A stretch of DNA of 64,000 nt from Polyangia bacterium (GCA_030430565.1 JAUIKS010000014.1:1-64000), one strand, 5' to 3'; shown: positions 8,616 through 17,271, counted from the stretch's first letter. The notes: generated by a model from the sequence alone, not told the origin. Made by a program: numbers and translations.

Positions 8616-9656
8616 GTGAAGTCGAGAACGCTGGCCCAGTCACCCCGCGCGAGCGCGGCGAGAGAGCTCGTCCTGAGCCTGCAGCGGCGCTTGGTAAACG
8701 CGCTCGAGGGCGTGAGCCGCACGCACGGAGACGCGCGCCGCTTCGCGCCGGTCGAGTGGCTCCGCGACGAGGGTCGACATGGCGGAGGAGTCCGCTACGT
8801 CGCCGCGGACACCGAGCTCCTCAATCGCGCCTCGGTGAACTTCTCGCAGGTTCACTACGACGACCTGCCCGACAAGCGCCTGGGCTCCGCGACCGCGCTC
8901 TCCTCGATCATCCACCCGCGTAGCCCCCACGCGCCGTCGGTTCACATGCACATCTCGTGGACCGAGCTTCGCGACGGCTCCGGCTACTGGCGGGTGATGG
9001 CCGATCTCAACCCGTCGATCGAGGAGCCGGGGGCGACCGCGCGCTTCTCCGAGACGCTCGCCGAGGCCGCGGGAGGGCTCTACGAGCACGCGCGCGCCCA
9101 GGGCGAGCGCTACTTCTACATCCCCGCGCTCGGGCGTCACCGCGGCGTCTCTCACTTCTACCTCGAGGGCCACGCGACCGAGGACCCCGCGGCCGACGCG
9201 GCCTTGGCTCGACGCGTCGGCGAGTCGGTGATCGACTGCTACGCCTCGCTGCTGGCCGACGCGCTCCAGCGCGAGCTCGAGGTAACGGCCCAGTCGCGCG
9301 CGCGCCAGCTGGCGTATCACACGGTGTACCTGTTTCAGGTCCTGACCCTCGATCGCGGCACGACCTCGGGGCTCTTGGTGCACGATCAGAACGACGTCGG
9401 GATCCTGGGCTCGTTGCCGTCACACGTCGATCGCGGGCTCTTGCGGTCGTGGCGCGAGCGCATGCCGGCGCCGCAGGGCGAGCTGCTCGACGGGATCGTC
9501 GCGGCGCTCGAGGACGCGACCCCGAGCCCCGTCACCGAGCCTGTTAAGCGCGCGCTCGCCAGGGTGCTGCGCGCCCACTACCGGGCGCATCCCGAGGCGC
9601 TCGCGCTCCAGGCTTCGGGCGATATCATCCCCCCGACGGTCGCAAATCACCGCTGA
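8616..9656 (+). CDS. Aerobic coproporphyrinogen III oxidase-like protein (HemF family, divergent)
   Basis: 346 aa from a GTG. HemF converts coproporphyrinogen III to protoporphyrinogen IX with oxygen. Family landmarks are recognisable: GGGVRYV, ASVNFSQVHYD, PSVHMHISW (the His-containing substrate/metal segment), MADLNPSIEE in place of the usual GGxDLTP, FYIPALGRHRGVSHFYLE for the usual HRNEQRGIGG segment, and LDRGTTSGL with ILGSLPSHVDR for the usual WDRGTxFGL and ILMSLPP. The match is clear but more distant than for a housekeeping HemF, so a paralogue with another substrate is possible. No other haem gene lies nearby. No signal peptide, so cytosolic. Confidence 0.75.
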   Translation: MKSRTLAQSPRASAARELVLSLQRRLVNALEGVSRTHGDARRFAPVEWLRDEGRHGGGVRYVAADTELLNRASVNFSQVHYDDLPDKRLGSATALSSIIHPRSPHAPSVHMHISWTELRDGSGYWRVMADLNPSIEEPGATARFSETLAEAAGGLYEHARAQGERYFYIPALGRHRGVSHFYLEGHATEDPAADAALARRVGESVIDCYASLLADALQRELEVTAQSRARQLAYHTVYLFQVLTLDRGTTSGLLVHDQNDVGILGSLPSHVDRGLLRSWRERMPAPQGELLDGIVAALEDATPSPVTEPVKRALARVLRAHYRAHPEALALQASGDIIPPTVANHR

Positions 9657-9799
9657 GCGCGCTTGTTTGTTCAAGGCGTGACGGCGCACAATCGCTCGTC
9701 AGCGCGGGCGCAATCTGTCCGTGTAGCGAATTGCCGCGGCGGCGCTCCCCCGACACTTCCGCGCCTTCGGTATATACACTCGAGGCGCGAGCCGAGACG

Positions 9800-10006
9800 A
9801 TGACGGAGTCGAAGGTCGATATCCACGCGCTGCTCTCGGTCGCGCTCAACGAGCCGCCTCCTGACGCGCTCGCGGAGCGAGTCGCGGCCAGGGTGGCCGC
9901 GCTCACGACGGTGGTTGAATTCGCGAAGCTGATCGGCCTCGCGCCGATCAGCGGGCTCTTGCGGGAGCCAGAGGACGCCGAAGATGAGGATAACAGCGAT
10001 GCTTGA
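9800..10006 (+). CDS. Small acidic protein upstream of the MscS-like channel gene
   Basis: 68 aa from the ATG at 9800. It is predicted to be helical (VDIHALLSVALNEPPPDALAERVAARVAALTTVVEFAKL) with an acidic tail (EPEDAEDEDNSDA). No family recognised, no signal or membrane segment. It overlaps the start of the channel gene by 8 bp (ATGCTTGA), implying translational coupling. A regulatory or assembly role for the channel is only an inference. Confidence 0.6.
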   Translation: MTESKVDIHALLSVALNEPPPDALAERVAARVAALTTVVEFAKLIGLAPISGLLREPEDAEDEDNSDA

Positions 10007-10898
10007 GACGAGCGCGTGGGCGCCCGCCCAGGACATCCAGCCGCTCGAGGCGGGCGCGAGCCTGGTCGAGCGTTACGTGCTCCCGCCCGCGCAGCAGGTC
10101 TGGTCGCAGGTCGTCGCGTACGCGCCGACGGTGCTGTCCGCCGCGTTCGTGCTGCTCGCGCTGTGGATCGTCGCCCGGATCGTCCGGGCGATCGTCGCGC
10201 GCGTGCTCGGGATGACCCGGCTGGACGCGGCGATCGCCGAGACGTGGATGCAGCGAGCGCTCTCGAGCTTCGGCGAGGGCTTTACGCCCTCGGCCGCGCT
10301 CGCGGCGATCGCCTACTACTCGATCCTCCTGCTCGCCTGGGCGGCGGCGGCGGACATCGTGGGCCTCACCGCGGTCAAGGTCGCGCTCTCCTCGGTGCTC
10401 GACTACGTCCCGCGGCTGGCCTCGGCGCTGCTCGTGCTTGCGGCCGGCGGCTACGCGGCGAGCGCGGCCCGACGCGCGGTCCACTCGGTGATGAAGCAGC
10501 TCAAGAGCCCGTACGGCGGGATCGTTGAGTTCCTGACCGAAGGGACATTGCTCGTCATCGTCGTCTCGGTCGCGGTCGACATGCTCGGCGTCGACCTCTC
10601 GTTCGTGACCGCCAACCTCGCGCTGCTGGTCGGCGCGATCGTGGTCACGATCTGCTTCTTGCTCGCGTGGTCCATGCGGCGCCCGGCCGAGGAGATCATC
10701 GCCAACTACTACCTCCGTCGGCTGGTCAGCGTCGGCGATCACCTCGAGCTCGCGGGCGCCGCGGGGCGCGTCGAGAAGTTCGCGCCGCTCGGCGTCGTCG
10801 TCAGCGAGGCGGACGGGACCCAGCGCTTCATCCCCGCCCACCACGTGCTCGAGGGGCTGCGCAAGAGCGCGGGCGCGGGCGACCCCGCGGCGGGCTGA
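9999..10898 (+). CDS. MscS-like mechanosensitive channel with TM-helix repeats
   Basis: 299 aa. I chose the ATG at 9999, not 9984, because GAGGA lies 8 nt before it. There are two similar segments, each an amphipathic stretch plus a membrane helix of the 'conserved TM helix' kind (YAPTVLSAAFVLLALWIVAR and YVPRLASALLVLAAGGYAAS). Further helices follow at about 160-230, and then an MscS-type beta domain (LVSVGDHLELAGAAGRVEKF and a following IPAHHVLEG). Such proteins are inner-membrane channels that open under membrane tension. The C-terminal alpha/beta cage of MscS is missing, so this is a short version. It is coupled to the small acidic protein gene upstream and lies 24 bp before the sigma-kinase fusion gene. 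Confidence 0.85.
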   Translation: MLETSAWAPAQDIQPLEAGASLVERYVLPPAQQVWSQVVAYAPTVLSAAFVLLALWIVARIVRAIVARVLGMTRLDAAIAETWMQRALSSFGEGFTPSAALAAIAYYSILLLAWAAAADIVGLTAVKVALSSVLDYVPRLASALLVLAAGGYAASAARRAVHSVMKQLKSPYGGIVEFLTEGTLLVIVVSVAVDMLGVDLSFVTANLALLVGAIVVTICFLLAWSMRRPAEEIIANYYLRRLVSVGDHLELAGAAGRVEKFAPLGVVVSEADGTQRFIPAHHVLEGLRKSAGAGDPAAG

Positions 10899-10922
10899 CG
10901 GGCGGAGAGCGGAGGAGAGTCG

Positions 10923-12671
10923 GTGTCAGCGGCGGGTGCCAAGGCGAGTGCCAACGACGCGGTCACGGTCGCGGACGCCGACGCGGCTTCGGCGATCTCG
11001 ACCCAGAGTGACGCCGAGCTGGTCCGCGCCTTCCAGACGCGGCAGGACGGCAACTCGTTCAGCGAGCTCGTGCGGCGGCACCAGATCCCGACCTACCGGC
11101 TGCTGGTCGGCTACCTCGGCGACGCCGACGAGGCTGAGCCGCTGTGCGAGCGCGTGTTCGTCGAGGCCAGCCAGCGGATCGACGAGCTCGCGGATCCAGC
11201 CGCCTTCGACGCGTGGTTGTTTCGCCTCGCGAGCGAGGGGGCGCGCAAGGCCGAGGCCGAGGCGGCGCAGAGCGGCCGCGCCTATCATCCGCCGCCGCCG
11301 CTCACCGCGGCTCCGCACACGCACCTCAAGCACGAGATCCGCGAGGTCCTGCGCACGCTCCCAGGTGATCAGCGGCTCGCGCTCGTGCTCTCGGAGCTGC
11401 ACCAGAGCACGCCCGAGCGCGTCGCCGTGCTGCTGCGCCTCGAGCTCGGCGAGGCCGAGGCGCTGATCGAGCGCGCGCGCGTGACCTTCATGGACGCGCT
11501 CGCGCGGCGAGAGGCAGCCGCGCCGCAGGCCGCTGCGGACGCGGCCGCGTTGACCCGCGTGACCATGAGCGGCGCCGGTCACGACGATGAGGACGAGGAC
11601 GTGATCCCGAAGGGGAGCCTCGTCGCCGGTCGCTACCGCGTGCGCCGCCTGCTCGGCGTAGGCGGCTTCGGGGCGGTCTACGACGCCGTCGACGAGCGCA
11701 AGCGGCGGGCGGTCGCGCTCAAGGTGCTGCTGGCCTCGGTCGCCGCGCGCTCGGTGATGCGCAAGCGGTTCAAGCGCGAGGCCGCGCTCATCCGGAGGGT
11801 CCAGCACGAGAACTTCGTGCGCGTGTACGACTACGGCCACGCGCGCGAGGGCTACTCGTACATGTCGATGGAGCTGATCGAGGGCGAGAGCCTGGCGCAG
11901 CTCATGGACCGCGAGATCCTCGAGCCCGAGCGCGCGCTGCGGATCATTCGCCACACCCTGCGCGCGCTGGCCCACGCGCACAAGCTGGGCGTCATCCACC
12001 GCGACATCAAGCCGGGCAACCTGATGATCACGCGACGCGACGACGACGACAGCTTCGTGCGCGTGCTCGACCTCGGGATCGCCAAGCTCGTCGACCGCGA
12101 GGACGCGCGCTCGACCGCCAAGCTCTCGCGCACCGGGCAGATCCTCGGGACGCCGGCGTACATGTCTCCAGAGCAAGCCTCCGGCGAGGCGATCGACGCG
12201 CGCTCCGACCTCTACTCCGTCGCGGTCATGCTCTTCGAGATGCTGACCGCGCGCGCGCCCTTCGAGGCCGCGAGCGACGTCGCGATGCTCGCGATGCAGG
12301 TCGCCAAGCCGGCGCCCATGCTCGCCGATCTCGCCCCGGGGCGACCGTGGACCGACGAGATCGAGGCGGTGATGCGCCAGGCGCTCGCGAAGGAGCCCGG
12401 CGGCCGCTTCGCGTCGGCCGACCAATTCCTCGCCGCGCTCGACGGGATCACGCTGATGACGCCCGGGGCCGCGATCACCCACGTCCCGACGTCGCCGCAG
12501 ATGCCGGTCTCGAAGACCTCGATCGGAGAGACGCTCAACGCGGTCCCGCCCGTCACCGCGCCGTCGACCGCAGGCGACGGGGGCGGCCTCCGGCGCGTGC
12601 TCGTGATCGTCGCCGCGGTCGCGCTGCTGGTAGCGACCGCGATCGGGATCGCGGTCGCCTTCGGCGGCTGA
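10923..12671 (+). CDS. ECF sigma-like domain fused to a membrane-anchored Ser/Thr kinase
   Basis: 582 aa from a GTG, one unbroken frame. Residues about 28-115 look like sigma-70 region 2 (SDAELVRAFQTRQDGNSFSE and AFDAWLFRLASEGARK). Residues about 135-195 look like region 4 (LKHEIREVLRTLPGDQRLAL, then ERVAVLLRLELGEAEALIER as an HTH). A linker leads to a Hanks kinase at about 235-500: LGVGGFGAVYDAV, invariant Lys267, HRDIKPGN with Asp361, DLG in place of DFG, and SPE for APE. The protein ends with one hydrophobic helix (LVIVAAVALLVATAIGIAVA), so it should be tail-anchored with sigma and kinase parts in the cytosol. Whether the sigma part still binds polymerase or DNA is unknown; its aromatic and basic promoter-contact residues look reduced. 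Confidence 0.85.
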   Translation: MSAAGAKASANDAVTVADADAASAISTQSDAELVRAFQTRQDGNSFSELVRRHQIPTYRLLVGYLGDADEAEPLCERVFVEASQRIDELADPAAFDAWLFRLASEGARKAEAEAAQSGRAYHPPPPLTAAPHTHLKHEIREVLRTLPGDQRLALVLSELHQSTPERVAVLLRLELGEAEALIERARVTFMDALARREAAAPQAAADAAALTRVTMSGAGHDDEDEDVIPKGSLVAGRYRVRRLLGVGGFGAVYDAVDERKRRAVALKVLLASVAARSVMRKRFKREAALIRRVQHENFVRVYDYGHAREGYSYMSMELIEGESLAQLMDREILEPERALRIIRHTLRALAHAHKLGVIHRDIKPGNLMITRRDDDDSFVRVLDLGIAKLVDREDARSTAKLSRTGQILGTPAYMSPEQASGEAIDARSDLYSVAVMLFEMLTARAPFEAASDVAMLAMQVAKPAPMLADLAPGRPWTDEIEAVMRQALAKEPGGRFASADQFLAALDGITLMTPGAAITHVPTSPQMPVSKTSIGETLNAVPPVTAPSTAGDGGGLRRVLVIVAAVALLVATAIGIAVAFGG

Positions 12672-12693
12672 GCTCCGACGCGTTAGGACCCGC

Positions 12694-13740
12694 TCACGCC
12701 ATCGTGTAGCGCTTCGTCGCCTCGGGGTCGGCCTTGATCGCCGCGACGGTCCGCTCGATCCCCTCGGCGATCGAGATCGCCGGCGCGTAGTCGAGGTCGC
12801 GCGCCGCCTTCTCGATGCTGAAGTAGTGGTGCGTGCACAGGTAGCGGATCGCGAAGCGCGACATGCCGTCCTCGGCGTGCAGCGTGCCGCCCTTCAGCGT
12901 GTCCCAGGCCTCCGCGAGCGCGGCGACGCTGTAGGCCAGCGCGTAGGGGACGCGACCCCGGATCGGCGGGAGCTCTAGGCCGGCGAGCACGCGCTTGACG
13001 AAGTCCCAAAACCCCATCGGCTCGCCGTTGGTGATGAAGTAGGCCTGCCCCGCGATCGGGCTGTCGGGCGTGAGCCGGTCTCCGGCGGCGAGCAGCGCGT
13101 CGACGAGGTTGTCGATGTACGTGAAGTCCGAGAGGTGCTTGCCGGAGCCGACCTGAAACTTGAGCTTGCCCGCGCGCGCGCGCTCGAGGATCGTCGGCAG
13201 CAGGCGCACGTCGCCCGGGCCGAAGATCACGTGCGGGCGCAGCGAGACGGTCGCCAGCTCGGCGTCGCTGGCCGCGAGGACGAGCTTCTCGGCCGCGATC
13301 TTGCTGTCGGCGTAGGGCGCCTGTGAGATATGGCTGTAGGGCAAGGTCTCATCGCCGCCCTCGATGTCGCGGCCCTCGTAGACCACGCTCGCGGAGCTGA
13401 CGTAGACCAGGCGCCGAACCCCGTGCGCGCGGCAGGCCGCGAGCACGTGCTCGGTGCCCCCCAGGTTGACATCCCAGACGTCGCGCACGCGATTTTGCTT
13501 GGTGTGCACCAGCGACGCGTTGTGAAACACGAGGTCGTGGCCCGCGACGGCGGCCGCGACCGCGTCGGCGTCGCGCAGGTCGAGCTGCAGGAGCCGCGCG
13601 TCGTCACGCCAGCGCATGTCGGGCGTCGCGCGGACGTCCGCGGCGGTGACCTCGTCGCCGCGGTCGGCGAGCGCGTTCACGAGGTGGCGCCCGACGAAGC
13701 CGAGGCCGCCGGTCACGAGGGAGCGCGTTTTCGCGGTCAT
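12694..13740 (-). CDS. NAD(P)-dependent 3-beta-hydroxysteroid dehydrogenase/epimerase family (NSDHL-like)
   Basis: 348 aa. An extended short-chain dehydrogenase with the N-terminal Rossmann motif TGGLGFVG and the catalytic pair Tyr/Lys in YADSKIAAEK preceded by VSSASVVYEG. HVIFGPGD and FTYIDNLVDALL are typical of the 3-beta-HSD/sterol-4-alpha-carboxylate dehydrogenase branch. In sterol synthesis such an enzyme decarboxylates C-4 during demethylation. The neighbouring divergent gene at 13899 is a sterol desaturase-family oxidase, which is what would carry out the preceding oxidation, and sterol production is known in some Nannocystineae. A sugar epimerase or other steroid-like substrate cannot be excluded. 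The C-terminal ~70 residues lack an obvious membrane anchor. Confidence 0.8.
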   Translation of the reverse strand: MTAKTRSLVTGGLGFVGRHLVNALADRGDEVTAADVRATPDMRWRDDARLLQLDLRDADAVAAAVAGHDLVFHNASLVHTKQNRVRDVWDVNLGGTEHVLAACRAHGVRRLVYVSSASVVYEGRDIEGGDETLPYSHISQAPYADSKIAAEKLVLAASDAELATVSLRPHVIFGPGDVRLLPTILERARAGKLKFQVGSGKHLSDFTYIDNLVDALLAAGDRLTPDSPIAGQAYFITNGEPMGFWDFVKRVLAGLELPPIRGRVPYALAYSVAALAEAWDTLKGGTLHAEDGMSRFAIRYLCTHHYFSIEKAARDLDYAPAISIAEGIERTVAAIKADPEATKRYTMA

Positions 13741-13898
13741 ACTCTGTTGTTCTCCGTGTCCGCGCCACGCGGGCGCCGGTCTAGCGCGCGTTTATCATGC
13801 TGGGTACACGGCAACTGTGCTCACCCGCACAGCGGGCCGCTGGGCTTGCGTGTAGTTGTCACGCAGGCCCCGTCACCGCTCCTCGGGGTCCCCACGCC

Positions 13899-14576
13899 AT
13901 GACCACTCTGCTCGTGATCATCACCGCAGTCCTCATGTCCAACGGGCTGCTGCTGGCCTACCTCCACTGGGCCTTCCACGCGCCTCGCTTCGCGCAGCAT
14001 CGGTTCCGCGCCCAGCCCGTCACGATGCGGATCGACGAGCGCGACCGGCTGCGCAACGCGCTCTTGAACGGGATCATCCCCGTCTCGATCTTCTACGCCT
14101 ACGTGATCCTCGGGTTCTCGCGCGTCATCGTCGAGGGCCCCGTCTCGTGGCTGACGATCCTCTGGCAGGTCGCGTTGGTCCTGACCGTCTACGACCTCGG
14201 CTACTACTGGATGCACCGCTACGCGCACACGCAGAAGTGGATGATGAAGATCCACGCCGTGCACCACAAGGCGCGCTACCCCTCGGCCCGCGACAGCCTG
14301 TGGATCCACCACTACGAGAACGTCGCCGGCGTCTCGCTGCTGCTCGTGACGCTCACCCTGCTGGGCCCGATCCACGTCTACTCGTTCGCGCTGATGTTCT
14401 GGATCTACACTGCGTCGAACATCCTGATTCACTCGGGCGTCGCGTTCCCGCGCTACCCGCTCAAGCTCTTCAACGGCCTCGCCGAGCAGCACTACGGGCA
14501 CCACATGGTCAACATGAACCGCAACTTCGCGACCATCACGAAGTTCTGGGATCGCGTGTTCGGCACGGACCTGTAG
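13899..14576 (+). CDS. Sterol desaturase / fatty acid hydroxylase family di-iron oxidase
   Basis: 225 aa from the ATG at 13899. An integral membrane enzyme with the histidine motifs of the family: HRYAH (HX3H), HAVHH (HX2HH) and HYGHH (HX2HH) near the C-terminus, plus extra His in WIHHYENVAG. Hydrophobic segments occur at the N-terminus (LLVIITAVLMSNGLLLAYL), at about 45-65 and 80-100, and after the second His box. Family members hydroxylate or desaturate sterols, fatty acids or carotenoids using oxygen. It is divergent from the NSDHL-like gene with about 160 bp between them, which hints at a shared C-4 demethylation or related lipid pathway; the substrate is not proven. Confidence 0.88.
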   Translation: MTTLLVIITAVLMSNGLLLAYLHWAFHAPRFAQHRFRAQPVTMRIDERDRLRNALLNGIIPVSIFYAYVILGFSRVIVEGPVSWLTILWQVALVLTVYDLGYYWMHRYAHTQKWMMKIHAVHHKARYPSARDSLWIHHYENVAGVSLLLVTLTLLGPIHVYSFALMFWIYTASNILIHSGVAFPRYPLKLFNGLAEQHYGHHMVNMNRNFATITKFWDRVFGTDL

Positions 14577-14594
14577 GCGCTCGCCTCGGCGAGC

Positions 14595-15707
14595 TCAGCG
14601 GCGCATGTACTTGCGCCTAAACCTCGCGTCGAGGTCCTCGCCGGCCTCGCGCCAGCGCGCCTCGTCGTCGGCGATGCGCGCGGCGTAGTCGTCCCCGCGC
14701 TTCAGCTCCGACGCGAAGCCGCGCTCGAGCTGCGCGAGCGAGACTCGGCGATGGCCGACCAGCGTCAGCGTCGCGCGGGCCCGGTACCACATCGCCGCCC
14801 ACGGGTCCTCCACGCCGTACGAGGCCTTAAGGTAAGCCCGCGCCGCCAGGCGCTTGGCGTCGCGCTTGACCTGGTGATCCCAGATCAGCACGTCGCCCAG
14901 CGCCTCGAGCAAGATCGGGCTCGTGTGCTTCCCGAAGCGCATCATCCCCAGCACGCCCTTCAGCGTCTCCTCGCGCGTGTGCCCCTTCGACTCCGCGTAG
15001 GCGGCGAAGCCTCGGGTGCCGAACAGCGGGCTCGTCATCCACGGCATCTGCGGATCCAGGGTCCTCGACTCGTGCGCCTTCGGATCGCGGATGATCTGCA
15101 GCGCCGGGCGGAGGTCGCGGATGTCGAGCGGCAGCCCCGTCGGCCGCGTACTCCGGATCTCGAGCACGTACTCGACCAAGCGCTGCTGGATCACCTCGCG
15201 CCCGAAGTGCGCGTCGGGGTTGATCTCGATCGCGCGGCGGATGTGCACCAGGCCCTCCTCGAGCCGCCCCGCGTGGATCATGAAGGTCCCCAGGTTGGCG
15301 CGCGTCTCGTAGCGATCCGGCGCGCGCGCGAGCTCGCGCTCTAGCAGCTCGATCGCCTCGTCGTGTCGCTCGAGCTTGTCGAGCGCGACCGCGAGATCAT
15401 CGGTCCACGCCCGGCGCGTATCCTCGTCAGGCGCGCCTTCGCCGGCCGCAGCGAGCCGCGCGCGGCGATCGTCGACGCGCCAGCGGTAGTACCCCTCGGA
15501 GTGGCGAAGGAAGCGCCCCGAGAGCAGCTCGGTCGCCTCCGGGAAGCGCCGCGTCTCCATCGCCAGGGTGTCGTTATCCCAGTAACACGCCGAGGCCGGC
15601 GCCGGAGAGAGCTGCCCGATCAAGCATGTCACGAAGGCCGCGAGAGCGAGCGCGCGTCGCCGCGCTCGCGGCTGTGTACGGATCGTCGCCATGGACACGC
15701 GCATCAT
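14595..15707 (-). CDS. Exported TPR protein
   Basis: 370 aa from the ATG at 15707; a start at 15692 (MATIRTQ) is equally plausible and gives a tidier signal peptide. An Arg-rich n-region, a hydrophobic core (ALALAAFVTCLIGQL) and an APASA-CYW site suggest cleavage after ASA. The region around residues 95-170 contains TPR-like helices (LAVALDKLERHDEAIELLER, RANLGTFMIHAGRLEEGLVH). The remainder is helical and Arg-rich and matches no family I recognise. A periplasmic interaction scaffold is the cautious reading. The gene is convergent with the sterol-desaturase-family gene and divergent from the interrupted kinase gene. Confidence 0.75.
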   Translation of the reverse strand: MMRVSMATIRTQPRARRRALALAAFVTCLIGQLSPAPASACYWDNDTLAMETRRFPEATELLSGRFLRHSEGYYRWRVDDRRARLAAAGEGAPDEDTRRAWTDDLAVALDKLERHDEAIELLERELARAPDRYETRANLGTFMIHAGRLEEGLVHIRRAIEINPDAHFGREVIQQRLVEYVLEIRSTRPTGLPLDIRDLRPALQIIRDPKAHESRTLDPQMPWMTSPLFGTRGFAAYAESKGHTREETLKGVLGMMRFGKHTSPILLEALGDVLIWDHQVKRDAKRLAARAYLKASYGVEDPWAAMWYRARATLTLVGHRRVSLAQLERGFASELKRGDDYAARIADDEARWREAGEDLDARFRRKYMRR

Positions 15708-15745
15708 AGCAGCGCGCCGGGTGGTACCATCAAGGCGAGCGCTCG

Positions 15746-15946
15746 GTGGACACCGCCCACGAATTCAAGGCCCTGCGGCCGCGCGAGGACGACGACGAGC
15801 GGCGCATGCAGGCGATGATCGAGGCGCGCCTGTTCGGCCGCTCCCGCGACGCGCGCGATCGCATCGGGCGCTTCACGATCGTCGAGCGCCTAGGGCAGGG
15901 CGGGATGGGGACGGTGTACGCCGCCTACTCGGCGGCGGGTAGGTAA
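15746..15946 (+). pseudogene. 5' fragment of a Ser/Thr kinase gene, cut by the island
   Basis: The frame starts at the GTG at 15746, with AAGGCGAG upstream. It encodes a variable N-terminus and then the first kinase strands with the glycine loop (IGRFTIVERLGQGGMGTVYA). At 15928 the kinase sequence ends exactly at the direct repeat, and six foreign codons lead to TAA at 15944-15946. The rest of the kinase resumes at 20079 in matching frame (YAAYDPQLDRTVALKVIRAD). Joined at the repeat, the product would be about 935 aa, close to the 924 aa of the intact paralogue at 30200-32974. As it stands the fragment cannot fold as a kinase. Confidence 0.85.
15916..15928. repeat. Left 13-bp direct repeat of the island
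   Basis: GTACGCCGCCTAC, identical to 20078-20090. It lies in the kinase codons for VYAAY just after the glycine loop and marks the left edge of the insertion. Confidence 0.85.
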
Positions 15947-16019
15947 GCGCGGAAGTTTATTGATGGTTTTTGAGGCAGGTCGCGGAGGTGTCCGTGCTGT
16001 GCCTCCGGTCCCGGCGTTT

Positions 16020-17052
16020 TCATTCATCATCGCTCGAACGGAATTCGGCCTCGAGCTCCTCGATGCTCGGGAGACGACCCTGAAGCTTGTCAGGCAGGGA
16101 CTCGACGAGCCGGGTCTCCCAAGTCGCCACGCCGATCGGCTTGCTGAGGTCTCGTAGCGCGTATTCGACGACCACGTCGCGCTTCTCTTTACACAGCAGA
16201 ATCCCGATGGTTGGCTGGTCCGCCGCGTGACGCATCGTGTCATCGACCGCAGAGAGATAGAAATTGAGCTTGCCCGCGTGCTCCGGAGAGAACGGCCCGA
16301 TCTTTAGCTCGACGACCACGAAGCAGCGAAGCTGCAGGTGATAAAATAGGAGGTCGAGGTAGTAATCCTGCCCGCCGATCTCGAGATGAACTTGACGACC
16401 GACGAACGCGAAGCCGACGCCGAGCTCGAGCAGGAAATCGCGGATGTGCTCGACGAGACCAGCCTCTAGCTCGCGCTCCTGAGCGTCAGCGTGCAGTGAA
16501 AGAAAGTCAAAACAGTAGGGATCTTTCGTGAGTTGCTGCGCGAGGTCAGACTGGCCGTGGCAACGTGGTGTCGAAATTTGTGATCGCTTGACCATGGCGT
16601 TCGTGCAGTCGGCGCTCGATCTGGACGACGAGGACATTGCGAGACCAGCCATTGAGAGCGGTCTGCTCGACATAAAATCGACGATGGGAGGGGTCTTTGA
16701 CCTTGTCCAGGATCCGGATGTTGTGGCCCCACGGGATTTGTGCAACGGCCTGTTGCACAAACTCTTCGTCAGGCCAGGCTTTGGCGAAGGAGCGCATGTA
16801 CTTCAGGTTGCGCGTCGAGAAGCCCTTCACGTCTGGAAACGCGCGCGAGAGGTCTCGACTGAGCTGCTCAATGACCTTCGCGCCCCAGCCCTGAGCCGCT
16901 TGGTGCGCGAGGATGTCACGACCGATTCGCCTTAGAGCGTGACCAACTCGCGGTTTACCGACAGAGACGCGCGAAGCTGAGCCGTCTTGACGCGGCGCTT
17001 GAGGTCGTCAACAAGCGCGCGGTACTCCGGGGAAGGCGTCGGGCTGATCCAT
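16020..17052 (-). pseudogene. YhcG/DUF1016-type PDDEXK nuclease gene with three frameshifts
   Basis: Read from the ATG at 17052, the protein family is followed through three frames: MDQPDAFP; then EYRALVDDLKRRVKTAQLRA and SLSVNRELVTL; then RRIGRDILAHQ, GWGAKVIEQL, PWGHNIRILDKVKDP and RLHERHGQAITNFDTTLP; then SDLAQQLTKDPYCFDF, DYYLDLLFYHLQLRCFVVVE with the catalytic Asp, Glu and Lys, and KLNFYLSAVDD. The frame changes fall near 17025-17032, 16931-16938 (where TAA replaces the usual Tyr-Trp) and 16546-16560. The family (DUF1016 N and C domains, PDDEXK nuclease fold) is often found in mobile and restriction-linked loci. The C-terminal nuclease domain remains open for over 170 codons. Decay is the likeliest reading; sequencing error at three places is the alternative. 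Confidence 0.85.
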
Positions 17053-17165
17053 AGTCGTGGGTAGCGAGCCCGTAGCGTGCTCGGCCGAGCGAAGATAGCA
17101 AAAACGCGCACGTGCTCGGGTCGTTGAACCGGCCTCTTCTATCCAGGAGGCCCGTTTACGGACCG

Positions 17166-17192
17166 CGGGGCCCCGCGTTGTGCGGGGCCCCG
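17166..17192 (-). terminator. Very strong GC hairpin
   Basis: CGGGGCCCCGC (17166-17176) and GCGGGGCCCCG (17182-17192), an 11-bp perfect stem with loop GTTGT. It lies about 80 bp past the stop of the minus-strand gene at 17272 and upstream of the YhcG remnant. No T-run follows. Confidence 0.5.
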
Positions 17193-17271
17193 TGATACGG
17201 TCGATGGGCAGGTCGACTCTGCTTGTCGGCTTGGTGACCTGCTCACCGTCCACGGCATCCGCCGTGGGCGG

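Noticed and set aside
15983..16007. CGGAGG/CCTCCG hairpin as terminator for the YhcG remnant
   Set aside because: Only a 6-bp stem, with an A-run rather than a T-run following on the minus strand.
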